A stretch of DNA of 31,662 bases from Bordetella parapertussis (GTDB taxonomy: Bacteria; Pseudomonadota; Gammaproteobacteria; Burkholderiales; Burkholderiaceae_B). Location of the stretch: positions 1-31,662 of the forward strand of contig CAMEAW010000024.1 of the NCBI GenBank assembly GCA_945911685.1. The letters are read 5' to 3'. Each line of letters begins with the position of its first letter. Position 1 is the first letter of the stretch. Below are positions 6,416-14,873 of the stretch, one piece after another. The notes beneath the pieces were generated by a model, which was not told the origin of the DNA, did not search any database, and saw only the letters and a list, made by a program, of their open reading frames with translations. Both the position numbers and the translations under genes were made by a program.

Positions 6416-7609
6416 CTAGCAACGCTCAAAAATCCCTGCAGCACCCATCCCCGTACCCACGCACATCGTCACCATCGCGTATTTCAGATTGCGGCGATGC
6501 AAAGCATGGACAGCCGTAGCGCTACGGATCGCACCGGTGGCACCCAAAGGGTGCCCAAGAGCGATTGCACCACCTAAGGGATTCACCTTGGCGGGATCGA
6601 GTTGCAACTCTTGCATCACCGCAACCGCTTGCGCCGCAAACGCTTCATTCAATTCAATCCAGTCGATGGCGTCTTGCTTTAAACCCGCCAAGCGCAGCGC
6701 AGCTGGGATCGCCTCTTTGGGGCCAATGCCCATGATCTCTGGTGCAACGCCCTTAATCGCAAAGCTCACAAACCGCGCCAAAGGGGTTAAGTTAAATTGC
6801 TTCAAGGCCTTTTCGCTCACGATCAGCAAGGCGCCCGCGCCATCTGAGGTCTGCGAACTATTACCTGCGGTCACGCTACCTCGGGCGGCAAATACTGCGC
6901 GTAACTTTGCTAAACCCTCAAGTGATGTATCAGCGCGCGGTCCTTCGTCTTGGGTAAACGACTGCCATGAGACACCGACCTCGCCCAGCGCAAGATTCAT
7001 TTTGCGTTGTGCAACTTGCACTGCAAACGTTTCAGCGCTGAACTCGCCAGCTGCTTGCGCTGCCAGGGCTTTTTGATGCGAAGCTAGCGCAAAGGCATCT
7101 TGCACTTCACGACTGACTTTCCATTGCTGGGCGACTTTTTCGGCGGTTAAGCCCATGCCGTAGGCAATGCCAATGTTTTCATCTTTAAAGATATCAGGCG
7201 ATAAGGATGGAGTATTACCGCTCATGGGCACCATACTCATCGACTCAACGCCGCCGGCAATCATGACGTCAGCTTCGCCGACACGGATTCGGTCGGCAGC
7301 CATGGCGATTGCATTCAGCCCCGAAGAGCAAAACCGATTCACCGTGATACCACCAACGGTATTTGGTAAACCCGCCAACAGCAGCGCGATACGGGCGACA
7401 TTCAAACCTTGCTGCGCCTCGGGCATGGCGCAACCCACGATCACATCTTCGATGGCTGCTGGGTCTAAGCTTGGCGCCTGCGAAAGCAAGTGTTTAAGTG
7501 TTTGTGCAAAGAGGTCGTCGGGCCGCGTAGTGCGCAACGACCCGCGCCCCGACTTACCCACTGGGGCTCTGGTGGCTGCGACGATGTAGGCATCTTGAAG
7601 AGCTTTCAT
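6416..7609 (-). CDS. fadA: Acetyl-CoA C-acyltransferase (3-ketoacyl-CoA thiolase)
   Basis: The 397-residue cytosolic thiolase cleaves 3-ketoacyl-CoA with CoA in the last step of beta-oxidation. Nucleophilic C94 lies in NRFCSSGLNAI, H353 in GHPLGATG and the second catalytic Cys, C383, in CVGTGMGAA. The signatures GGVESMS and NEAFAAQ are also present, and length is normal for a degradative thiolase. AAGGA lies 8 bases before the ATG. It follows the FadN-type gene by 88 bases on the same strand, so the two form the fadN-fadA pair that catalyses hydration, oxidation and thiolysis. The symbol is by function; FadI-type or acetyl-CoA acetyltransferase specificity is not excluded. Confidence 0.93.
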   Translation of the reverse strand: MKALQDAYIVAATRAPVGKSGRGSLRTTRPDDLFAQTLKHLLSQAPSLDPAAIEDVIVGCAMPEAQQGLNVARIALLLAGLPNTVGGITVNRFCSSGLNAIAMAADRIRVGEADVMIAGGVESMSMVPMSGNTPSLSPDIFKDENIGIAYGMGLTAEKVAQQWKVSREVQDAFALASHQKALAAQAAGEFSAETFAVQVAQRKMNLALGEVGVSWQSFTQDEGPRADTSLEGLAKLRAVFAARGSVTAGNSSQTSDGAGALLIVSEKALKQFNLTPLARFVSFAIKGVAPEIMGIGPKEAIPAALRLAGLKQDAIDWIELNEAFAAQAVAVMQELQLDPAKVNPLGGAIALGHPLGATGAIRSATAVHALHRRNLKYAMVTMCVGTGMGAAGIFERC

Positions 7610-7697
7610 TAGTAGTTTCCTTTCTCGATTATTTCGGACTTGGGCCGAGCACTTACCATTTCAACAGTGACGGCACCTAGGTCAATGACTATTTTTA

Positions 7698-10154
7698 CTA
7701 ATTACGCACAGGCTTGCCGTCTTGCAGCAACCCCATCACGCGCTCGATTGATTTCGGATGTGCGATCAGCTCGATAAACGCTTTGCGCTCGAGCTTGAGC
7801 AGCCACTCTTCAGACACCAACGTACCCGCCTCTACATCGCCACCCGTGATGACATCGATGATTTTTTTAGCGATGAAGCAATCGTGCTCTGAAATAAAAC
7901 CGCCATCGCGCATATTGACCAGTTGCCCCATCACGGTTGCAGCCACTGACCGACCCGCCACCGCGAACGGCGCTTGAACAGGCGGTCGGTAGCCTGCGTA
8001 GTGCATCGCCTTGACCTGTGCCTGCGCCTGCGCCAACAACTCATACACGTTGGCCACAATGATGTCGTCTGCTTTGAGATAATCCATCTTTACGGCTTCG
8101 TGCGCCGAGGCCGAGACTTTTGCCATCGCGGCGTTTTCAAACGAAGCTGTGATGAAGTTTAAAAAATTTGCGGCGGCAGGCGCTTGCCCAAGTTTTTCGA
8201 CGTTGCGCGCTGCCCGAAGCGCGGCTTCTTTCAGACCACCACCCGCGGGCAATAAGCCCACGCCAATTTCTACCAGCCCGATATAACTTTCGAGCGTGGC
8301 AACACGCCTGGCGGCTTGCAACACCAACTCGCAACCGCCCCCCAACGCAATCCCAGACACCGCGCAAACCACCGGCACTTGCGCATACTTCACGCGCATC
8401 ATCGTGTCTTGAAATAACTGTACAAAAGGCTCAACCCCTTTGGGACCCCCTTTCATCACCAAAGGCATGGCTGCCTCTAAGTTAGCGCCGGCCGAAAACG
8501 GGCCGCCCGGCACACCAGACTGAAGCGAACTGGTCTGCCAGATGACGACACCTGAGTATTGCTGTTCAGCTAGGTCGATCGATTGTTGGATCCCATTCAA
8601 CACGTCTGCACTAAAGGTATTCATCTTTGAGCGAAACGACACCACCAACACTTCGGGTTGGGCGGCATCGACCCAAGCGCGCAAATCGGTGTTCTCAAAA
8701 ATAGTTTGACCTGCCTTGTGTGGATCAGGCGATCCGTCGCCAAGCAACGCGGCTCTAAACACTTGCTTCTGATACACAGGCAAATTTGAGCGTGGCAAAT
8801 AAGTTTGTTGAGCCGCTGACCAAGACCCCTCTGGCGTGTGAACTGCCTGATGCTCGGCGACGGGGCCTGCAAAGACCCACGCTGGCAAGGGCGCCGTGCT
8901 CAACGCCTTGCCCTCTTCGATATCCTCTTTCACCCACTGTGCAACCTGCCCCCAACCGGCATCTTGCCAATCTTCAAAGGGGCCTCGCGCCCAGCCATAG
9001 CCCCAGCGCATCGCAAAATCAATTTCGCGCGCTGAATCCGCAATGGACTCGAGATGTACGGCGATGTAATGAAAGATATCCCGAAAAATAGCCCATAAAA
9101 ACTGCGCCTGTGGGTCATCGGTTTCACGCAACAAGGCGAAACGCTCGGCTACCGGTTTTTTGAGTATGCGATCTACGATTGGTGCAATCGTTGCAGTAGA
9201 GGGCTCGTACTCTTTGGTTTCTGGATTCAGCACCAATACCGCTTTGCCTTCTTTTTTAAAGAAGCCTGCTTTAGTCTTTTGGCCTAAGCGCCCAAGCGAG
9301 ATTAAAGACGCCAGTACGTCGGGTACTTTAAACAGTGCAGCAAAGGGATCTCGTTTCAGACCATTTTCCATTGTGCGAATCACATTGGCCAAGGTATCTA
9401 GGCCGACCACATCGCTGGTGCGAAACGTCGCTGATTTTGCACGACCAAGCTTGCTACCCGTGAGGGCATCCACCACATCGAAGCCCAGCTTGTATTTTTC
9501 AGCCTCGGCGAATACCGCCAAGATCGCAAACACACCCACACGATTACCGACAAAGTTAGGTGTGTCTTTGGCACGCACGACGCCCTTGCCCATGGTCGAC
9601 GTCATGAAGGTTTCAAGCTGATCCAAGATCAAGGGATCTGTCGCCGGCAAAGGAATCAACTCAAGTAAGTGCATGTAGCGTGGCGGATTAAAAAAGTGCA
9701 CACCGCAAAAACGCTTCTTCAAATCCCCTGAGAAGCCGGCCGAGAGTTCGGTAATCGACAAGCCCGAGGTATTGGTCGCAAAAATCGTATGCGAAGCGAT
9801 GTGGGGCGCCACTTTTTCGTAAAGGGCGTGCTTCCAGTCAAGTCGCTCGGCAATAGCCTCGATCACCAGATCGCATTCGGCCAAGCGTGCCAGATCATCA
9901 TCGTAATTAGCGGCCTGAATCAAATCGGCGCTGGACGCGACCGCCAAGGGTGCGGGGCTGAGTTTTTTTAAATTTTCGATCGCCCTGAGCGCAATCGTGT
10001 TGTGATGCTGTGGCTTTCCGTCTTTGGTGAGCGGCGCTGCCAGATCAAACAAAATCACGGGCACACCTACATTGACGCAATGGGCGGCGATTTGCGCCCC
10101 CATCACTCCGGCACCCAAAACTGCCACTTTACGTATTGGTCGATTCTTTTGCAT
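7698..10154 (-). CDS. fadN: 3-hydroxyacyl-CoA dehydrogenase/enoyl-CoA hydratase, FadN-type
   Basis: The 818-residue bifunctional beta-oxidation enzyme has the dehydrogenase first. An NAD-binding GAGVMG (residues 14-19) starts the Rossmann fold, and the dehydrogenase His is about H153 in GVHFFNPPRYMHLLEL. Two helical C-terminal dehydrogenase segments follow (about 185-420). The enoyl-CoA hydratase/isomerase domain comes last (about 500-720), with oxyanion-hole segments FSAGANLE and SGIALGGGCELVLQ. This domain order is the reverse of E. coli FadB and matches Bacillus FadN. AGAGGA stands about 8 bases before the ATG. The neighbouring thiolase and acyl-CoA dehydrogenase complete the cycle. Confidence 0.93.
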   Translation of the reverse strand: MQKNRPIRKVAVLGAGVMGAQIAAHCVNVGVPVILFDLAAPLTKDGKPQHHNTIALRAIENLKKLSPAPLAVASSADLIQAANYDDDLARLAECDLVIEAIAERLDWKHALYEKVAPHIASHTIFATNTSGLSITELSAGFSGDLKKRFCGVHFFNPPRYMHLLELIPLPATDPLILDQLETFMTSTMGKGVVRAKDTPNFVGNRVGVFAILAVFAEAEKYKLGFDVVDALTGSKLGRAKSATFRTSDVVGLDTLANVIRTMENGLKRDPFAALFKVPDVLASLISLGRLGQKTKAGFFKKEGKAVLVLNPETKEYEPSTATIAPIVDRILKKPVAERFALLRETDDPQAQFLWAIFRDIFHYIAVHLESIADSAREIDFAMRWGYGWARGPFEDWQDAGWGQVAQWVKEDIEEGKALSTAPLPAWVFAGPVAEHQAVHTPEGSWSAAQQTYLPRSNLPVYQKQVFRAALLGDGSPDPHKAGQTIFENTDLRAWVDAAQPEVLVVSFRSKMNTFSADVLNGIQQSIDLAEQQYSGVVIWQTSSLQSGVPGGPFSAGANLEAAMPLVMKGGPKGVEPFVQLFQDTMMRVKYAQVPVVCAVSGIALGGGCELVLQAARRVATLESYIGLVEIGVGLLPAGGGLKEAALRAARNVEKLGQAPAAANFLNFITASFENAAMAKVSASAHEAVKMDYLKADDIIVANVYELLAQAQAQVKAMHYAGYRPPVQAPFAVAGRSVAATVMGQLVNMRDGGFISEHDCFIAKKIIDVITGGDVEAGTLVSEEWLLKLERKAFIELIAHPKSIERVMGLLQDGKPVRN

Positions 10155-10372
10155 GGATCAAATCCTCTTTGCTGCAAACGTTTAATAAGTACAGGGGCCC
10201 AACTTCACTTTACTGATTGGGCACCATCTTTTAGGTCAATCATAAACACTCACATATTTCACTTGCACACCTTGTACGTCTTTAGAGAACAGTCCCTTGC
10301 GTACACGAGGCGTCTGGCGGTAACCGCGCCATTCACCCTCACCCCGATTAAAGAGGAGGGGCGCTTACTTTT

Positions 10373-12166
10373 TTAAAACAACGCTGCATCCAGACTCATC
10401 AGGCTTGCCTCACCTGCGCGCGCCAATTGCATTTGATAGGCCGCTTCGGGCAACAGTCGCGCAAAATAGAAGCGGGCCGTTGCCAACTTGGCCTGGTAAA
10501 AGGTGTCGCTACTTTTTTTGTTCGCCAACGCGACTTTGGCCATGCGCGCAAACAGGTAGGCGTACACAAGGTGCCCCAGCACGCGCAAATACGGTACGGC
10601 AGCCGCCCCCACCTCATTGTGATTAAACATCGCCTTAAGGCCGATTTCTTTTGTTAACTTCTCGACCTGTTTAGCCAATTCTGCGAGCGGGTCGATAAAC
10701 TCTGCCATCTCTTTGCGCACGCCTTCAACTTCTATAAATGCCTCAACTATTTTGCCAAACTTTTTAAGCTTAGCGCCCACATCCGACAATACCTTACGAC
10801 CGAGTAAATCAAGCGACTGAATCGTGTTCGTACCCTCATAAATCATATTGATACGCGAGTCGCGCACAAACTGTTCCATTCCCCAGTCAGCGATGTACCC
10901 GTGCCCACCGAATACTTGCAAACCTTCATTGGTCGCCTCAAAGGCGTTATCAGTAATGAAGGCCTTTACGATGGGGGTCAACAAGGTCACCAAATCGGCG
11001 TGCGCCTCGCGCTCGGCCTTTTCGGGATGATTCTGCTCAACGTCGATCATCAACGCAATCCAATAGGCGAAAGCTCGCGCGCCCTCGGCATAGGCACGCT
11101 GGGTTAAGAGCATTCGGCGTACATCTGGGTGAACGATGATGGGGTCAGCCACTTTGTCGGGCGCCTGCACGCCTTTCAGACTACGCATTTGCAAACGCTC
11201 TTTCGCATAAGCGGCTGAGTTTTGGTAGGCAACCTCTGTTAAGCCGACGCTCTGCATCCCGACACCCAGCCGGGCAGCATTCATCATGATGAACATAGCG
11301 CGCAAGCCCTTATGTGGCTCGCCGACTAGGGTTCCACGCGCGCCGTCAAAGTTCATGACGCAAGTCGCGTTGCCGTGAATCCCCATTTTGTCTTCAAGTG
11401 AGCCGCAGCTTAGGGTGTTTTGGTTGTGGTCACTGATATCACCCGTTGCGCTGGGCAAGTACTTGGGCACCACAAATAACGATATCCCTTTTGTGCCTGC
11501 AGGCGAGTCGGGCAAGCGCGCTAAAACGAGATGGATAATGTTCTTGCCCAAGTCATGCTCACCACTTGAGATAAATATTTTGGTGCCGGTAATCGCATAG
11601 CTACCGTCGGCTTGCGGCTCGGCCTTTGTTTTAAGGATGCCCAGATCGGTTCCGCATTGCGGTTCGGTTAAGCACATGGTGCCCAGCCATTCGCCTGATA
11701 CGAGCTTTTGCAGATAGAGTGTTTTTTGCTCGGGGGTGCCATGCGCTTGCAAACACTCATATGCACCATGCGAGAGGCCGGGGTACATTGTCCAGGCTTG
11801 GTTGGCCGAGTTCAGCATCTCGTAGAGCGCAGTATTCAACAGCACGGGCAGCCCTTGACCGCCGTGTTCAGGGTTGCAGGCTAAAGCGGGCCACCCTGCT
11901 TCAACGTACTGGTCGTAGGCCTGTTTAAAGCCATCAGGCGTCGTCACAGCGCCATCTGGGTGGCGTGTGCAGCCTTGCTTGTCGCCATTTTGATTGAGCG
12001 GCTGAACCACCTCTTGCGCAAACCTGGCAGCCTCTTCGAGGATTTGATTGACCGTGTCTGAGTCAATCTCTTTGTGTGCCGGTAAGGTTTTATAGACGTC
12101 TGTGACGCCTAAAACTTCATGCATCACAAACTGCATGTCACGTAGAGGTGCGGTGTAACTAGGCAC
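10373..12166 (-). CDS. Acyl-CoA dehydrogenase (long ~600-residue FadE2-like type with C-terminal extension)
   Basis: The 597-residue FAD enzyme makes the first double bond of beta-oxidation. Domains are an N-terminal helical part, a middle beta domain (CLTEPQCGTDLG; TGTKIFISSGEHD) and a C-terminal helical domain with the catalytic base E444 in MIYEGTNTIQ. A ~150-residue extra C-terminal domain follows. The reading frame stays open to 12460, but that part overlaps the tetR gene in another frame. Family members begin near SYTAPLRDMQFVLHEVL, so the GTG at 12166 (VPSYTAPLRDMQ) is the start. AGGAG at 12176-12172 is 5 bases upstream. The first 8 bases overlap the end of tetR, suggesting translational coupling. 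The gap to fadN (10155-10372) shows no gene. Confidence 0.92.
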   Translation of the reverse strand: MPSYTAPLRDMQFVMHEVLGVTDVYKTLPAHKEIDSDTVNQILEEAARFAQEVVQPLNQNGDKQGCTRHPDGAVTTPDGFKQAYDQYVEAGWPALACNPEHGGQGLPVLLNTALYEMLNSANQAWTMYPGLSHGAYECLQAHGTPEQKTLYLQKLVSGEWLGTMCLTEPQCGTDLGILKTKAEPQADGSYAITGTKIFISSGEHDLGKNIIHLVLARLPDSPAGTKGISLFVVPKYLPSATGDISDHNQNTLSCGSLEDKMGIHGNATCVMNFDGARGTLVGEPHKGLRAMFIMMNAARLGVGMQSVGLTEVAYQNSAAYAKERLQMRSLKGVQAPDKVADPIIVHPDVRRMLLTQRAYAEGARAFAYWIALMIDVEQNHPEKAEREAHADLVTLLTPIVKAFITDNAFEATNEGLQVFGGHGYIADWGMEQFVRDSRINMIYEGTNTIQSLDLLGRKVLSDVGAKLKKFGKIVEAFIEVEGVRKEMAEFIDPLAELAKQVEKLTKEIGLKAMFNHNEVGAAAVPYLRVLGHLVYAYLFARMAKVALANKKSSDTFYQAKLATARFYFARLLPEAAYQMQLARAGEASLMSLDAALF

Positions 12167-12803
12167 GGTGGCTCCTGTTTTGGTCGATAGTTTGCTGGAT
12201 CGATTGCGTCGCGATATCAACGCTTCGAGAAATTTGTAAAAAGCGCGCGTCGTGGTGTAAGCCCTGTACATAGCTGTAAATTTGAAACAGCATGGCTTCG
12301 GGCGCACAGTCTTTTTTGAGGTCACCCACTTCAACGGCCTGCTCAATGGCGCGTTTGAGCGCGGCGCGCCAGATTTGAACACTGCGCACCAACTCGTCTC
12401 GTACGGGGCCCGGTCGATCATCAAATTCAACCGCACCCGAAATAAAAATACAACCGGCACTCAACTCTTGAATACTGGTCTGCATCCACAGGTGGATCAT
12501 TTTTTGTAAACGCGCCAGGCCTTTGGGCTCGCGTAACGCAGGTTGAAAAACTCGAGCCTCAAAGCGCTGGTAATACTCTCGTACCACGGCGAGTTGCAAC
12601 TCTTCACGCGAGCCAAAATGGGCAAACACGCCGCTTTTGCTCATAGCGAGTGCTTCGGCCAAGTGCCCCACCGTTAAGCCCTCGAGCCCTTGATGGCTTG
12701 CGATTTTTAAGGCTTGATCGACGATCATCGCCTTTGTCAGGGCACCCTTTGACTGCGCCGCGACAGCGGCTTGAGGTAAGGTCGTAGAAAAGATGTCGTT
12801 CAT
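12159..12803 (-). CDS. TetR-family regulator of the fatty-acid degradation cluster
   Basis: The 214-residue protein has an N-terminal TetR helix-turn-helix (about residues 22-68; IASHQGLEGLTVGHLAEALAMSKSGVFAHFGSREEL). A helical ligand domain containing AGCIFISGAVEFDDRPGPVRDEL, typical of acyl-CoA or lipid-related TetR proteins, follows. I took the ATG at 12803; the open frame extends to a TTG at 12839 without a better ribosome site. Its stop (12159-12161) overlaps the acyl-CoA dehydrogenase start, and fadD diverges upstream, so it most likely represses both and itself, with acyl-CoA as inducer. The candidate operator is at 12932-12958. Confidence 0.88.
   Translation of the reverse strand: MNDIFSTTLPQAAVAAQSKGALTKAMIVDQALKIASHQGLEGLTVGHLAEALAMSKSGVFAHFGSREELQLAVVREYYQRFEARVFQPALREPKGLARLQKMIHLWMQTSIQELSAGCIFISGAVEFDDRPGPVRDELVRSVQIWRAALKRAIEQAVEVGDLKKDCAPEAMLFQIYSYVQGLHHDARFLQISRSVDIATQSIQQTIDQNRSHRA
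12172..12176 (-). promoter_or_regulatory. Ribosome binding site that fixes the acyl-CoA dehydrogenase GTG start
   Basis: AGGAG on the minus strand lies 5 bases before the GTG at 12166 and inside the last codons of tetR. It decides between the long open frame (to 12460) and the family-length protein. Confidence 0.8.
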
Positions 12804-12880
12804 GGCGATTTGAGTCACAATGATTATCGGTGTGGACAATTAAGAATCGGGATTTCACATTGCGCGATCGCAGAGTAAAG

Positions 12881-12929
12881 ATCTCAGATCTCAGATTTAA
12901 GATTTAAGATTTAAGATTTAAGATTTCAA
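12881..12929. repeat. Seven-unit 7-bp tandem repeat in the tetR-fadD intergenic region
   Basis: Two copies of ATCTCAG (12881-12894) are followed by four exact copies of ATTTAAG (12895-12922) and a degenerate ATTTCAA (12923-12929). The array lies 78 bases upstream of the tetR ATG and directly beside the operator candidate. Each ATTTAAG unit read on the minus strand contains TTAAAT, which resembles a -10 box, so the number of copies could change tetR transcription. Confidence 0.9.
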
Positions 12930-12931
12930 CC

Positions 12932-12958
12932 AATAATAGCACGATCGTTCGTATTATT
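12932..12958. promoter_or_regulatory. Candidate TetR operator between tetR and fadD
   Basis: Symmetric arms AATAATA (12932-12938) and TATTATT (12952-12958) flank a 13-base centre containing the perfect palindrome ACGATCGT (12941-12948). ACGATCGTTCGT-like cores are common operators of proteobacterial TetR proteins. The site lies about 117 bases before the fadD ATG and 129 bases before the tetR ATG, and a GATAAT -10-like box for fadD follows at 12963-12968. Confidence 0.55.
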
Positions 12959-13074
12959 TTATGATAATTTCATTTCGTCTACTAGTTAAAACGCCAATGG
13001 TGCTTGCCGAGGGCTCAAGACTATATTGAGTGGGCAGCAAATCTTTTTAAACAGGCCAAGGATTAAGGACCAAG

Positions 13075-14763
13075 ATGAACGAAGCGATTCAGAGCAACAA
13101 ACCTTGGCTCAAAAACTACCCAAAAGGCGTACCTGAAAATATTGATATTTCAGGCTATGCGTCTTTAGTTGCCTTATTTGAAGATTCTTTTCAACGCTTT
13201 GCCGAGCGCAAGGCTTATCTGTATATGGGCCAGGCGCTCACCTTCGCACAGCTAGATAAACAATCGCGCAGTTTTGCGAATTACTTGCAATCCCTTGGGC
13301 TAGACCCTGGCGCCAGGGTCGCCATCATGCTGCCAAACGTCATACAGTTTCCGATAGCCATGATTGGGGCGTTACGTGCAGGCTGCGTTGTTGTGAACAC
13401 AAATCCACTTTACACCGCCCGCGAACTTGAACATCAACTGAACGACAGTGGTGCTACCGTCTTAATTGTTTTAGAAAACTTTGCACACATCTTTCAAAGC
13501 CTGCTTGGCAAAACGCAAGTCAGGCACGTGGTGGTCACAAGTTTGGGTGAACACATCGGACTAAAAGGAAAAATCGTCGATTTTGTCGTGCGCCGCGTCA
13601 AGAAACTCGTGCCAAAGTGGGAGATTCCTGGTCACGTTAGCTTCTTACAGAGTCTCACCCTGGGCAGAACGCAACAAGCACGTGCAGTGACGCTCACCCA
13701 TGACAGCATTGCCTTCTTACAATACACCGGCGGCACGACTGGTGTGTCAAAAGGCGCTGTGCTGCTTCACCGAAATGTTTTGGCAAACCTCGAACAGGTT
13801 GATGTGTGGCTGGCACCGGCCCTGAGTCGACGTCCCATTGAGCAGTTGGTTTTTCTGTGTGCGCTGCCTCTGTATCATATCTTCGCGCTCACCTCTTGCG
13901 CCATGGTCGGGATTCGCGAAGGTGGCATGAATATTTTGGTGCCAAATCCCAAAGACATCACAGGCTTCATCAAGCTGTTAGCGCAACACCCAGAGATCCA
14001 TATCTTCCCCGGGGTCAACACCTTATTTAACGCCCTGATCCATCGCCCCGACTTTGCCAAAATCAAGCTGCCTAACTTGCTCGTCACGATCGGCGGGGGC
14101 ATGGCCGTGCAAAAACAGGTGGCGGATCGCTGGCAAGCGTTAACCGGCAAACCAATTGTTGAAGGCTATGGGCTGTCAGAGACGTCTCCGGTCGCTTGCG
14201 TGAATACGACCATCATTGAGCACTATACGGGCACCATCGGTTTGCCGGTTCCAAGTACAGAGGTGCGAATCCTGGCGGACGACGGTAGTGAAGTCGCACT
14301 CGGCTCGCCCGGAGAGATTGCGATTCGTGGCCCGCAAGTGATGGCGGGTTATTGGAACAAACCGCAAGACACCGCGTCAGTGATGACCACCGATGGATTC
14401 TTTAAAAGTGGTGACATCGGTTTTATGGATGAGGGGGGCTACGTCAAAATTATTGATCGTAAAAAAGACATGATCGTGATCTCGGGCTTCAAGGTGTTTC
14501 CGAATGAACTTGAAGAGGTGATTGCACACATGCCAGGTGTTTTAGAATGCGCCGCGATTGGTGTGCCTGATGAGCATACCGGCGAAGCTGTCAAACTGTT
14601 TGTAGTTAAAAAAGATGCCTCATTAACCGAAGCCCAGATTATGGCTTACTGCAAAGAGCAGCTGACAAATTACAAACGCCCCAAACAAATTATCTTTCGA
14701 ACAGAGTTACCCAAGTCAAACGTCGGCAAAATTTTAAGACGTGAACTGAGAGATGTTACGTAA
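13075..14763 (+). CDS. fadD: Long-chain fatty acid-CoA ligase
   Basis: The 562-residue AMP-forming acyl-CoA synthetase activates free fatty acids for the beta-oxidation genes on the other strand. The phosphate-binding loop YTGGTTGVSKGAVL starts at about residue 217. It is followed by the adenine motif GYGLSETSP, the hinge DRKKDMIVISGFKVFPNELE and the catalytic lysine K552 in PKSNVGKILRRELRD. Length agrees with E. coli FadD (561). AAGGA (13065-13069) is 5 bases before the ATG. It diverges from tetR, with the repeat array and operator between them. Medium-chain substrates are possible. Confidence 0.94.
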   Translation: MNEAIQSNKPWLKNYPKGVPENIDISGYASLVALFEDSFQRFAERKAYLYMGQALTFAQLDKQSRSFANYLQSLGLDPGARVAIMLPNVIQFPIAMIGALRAGCVVVNTNPLYTARELEHQLNDSGATVLIVLENFAHIFQSLLGKTQVRHVVVTSLGEHIGLKGKIVDFVVRRVKKLVPKWEIPGHVSFLQSLTLGRTQQARAVTLTHDSIAFLQYTGGTTGVSKGAVLLHRNVLANLEQVDVWLAPALSRRPIEQLVFLCALPLYHIFALTSCAMVGIREGGMNILVPNPKDITGFIKLLAQHPEIHIFPGVNTLFNALIHRPDFAKIKLPNLLVTIGGGMAVQKQVADRWQALTGKPIVEGYGLSETSPVACVNTTIIEHYTGTIGLPVPSTEVRILADDGSEVALGSPGEIAIRGPQVMAGYWNKPQDTASVMTTDGFFKSGDIGFMDEGGYVKIIDRKKDMIVISGFKVFPNELEEVIAHMPGVLECAAIGVPDEHTGEAVKLFVVKKDASLTEAQIMAYCKEQLTNYKRPKQIIFRTELPKSNVGKILRRELRDVT

Positions 14764-14873
14764 GATTTAAGCTAAGCGAGCACGCAGAGGTACTACGTAA
14801 GAGCGTTAGGCTGGCACTGAAAAACTTGGTGGTCGCTTGACGCCGAGGCCATGACAAAGATTTGGGGTATGGC

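Noticed and set aside
10155..10372. Possible gene or TetR operator between the acyl-CoA dehydrogenase and fadN
   Set aside because: Only a fadN ribosome site and a short GCGGTAACCGC palindrome were seen; open frames there have no recognisable features.
12167..12460. N-terminal extension of the acyl-CoA dehydrogenase frame
   Set aside because: It overlaps tetR in another frame, lacks family similarity, and a family-consistent GTG with AGGAG lies at 12166.
13022..13027. TATATT as the fadD -10 box
   Set aside because: No acceptable -35 hexamer occurs at 16-18 bases upstream; the GATAAT at 12963-12968 is at least as good, so the fadD promoter is left unassigned.
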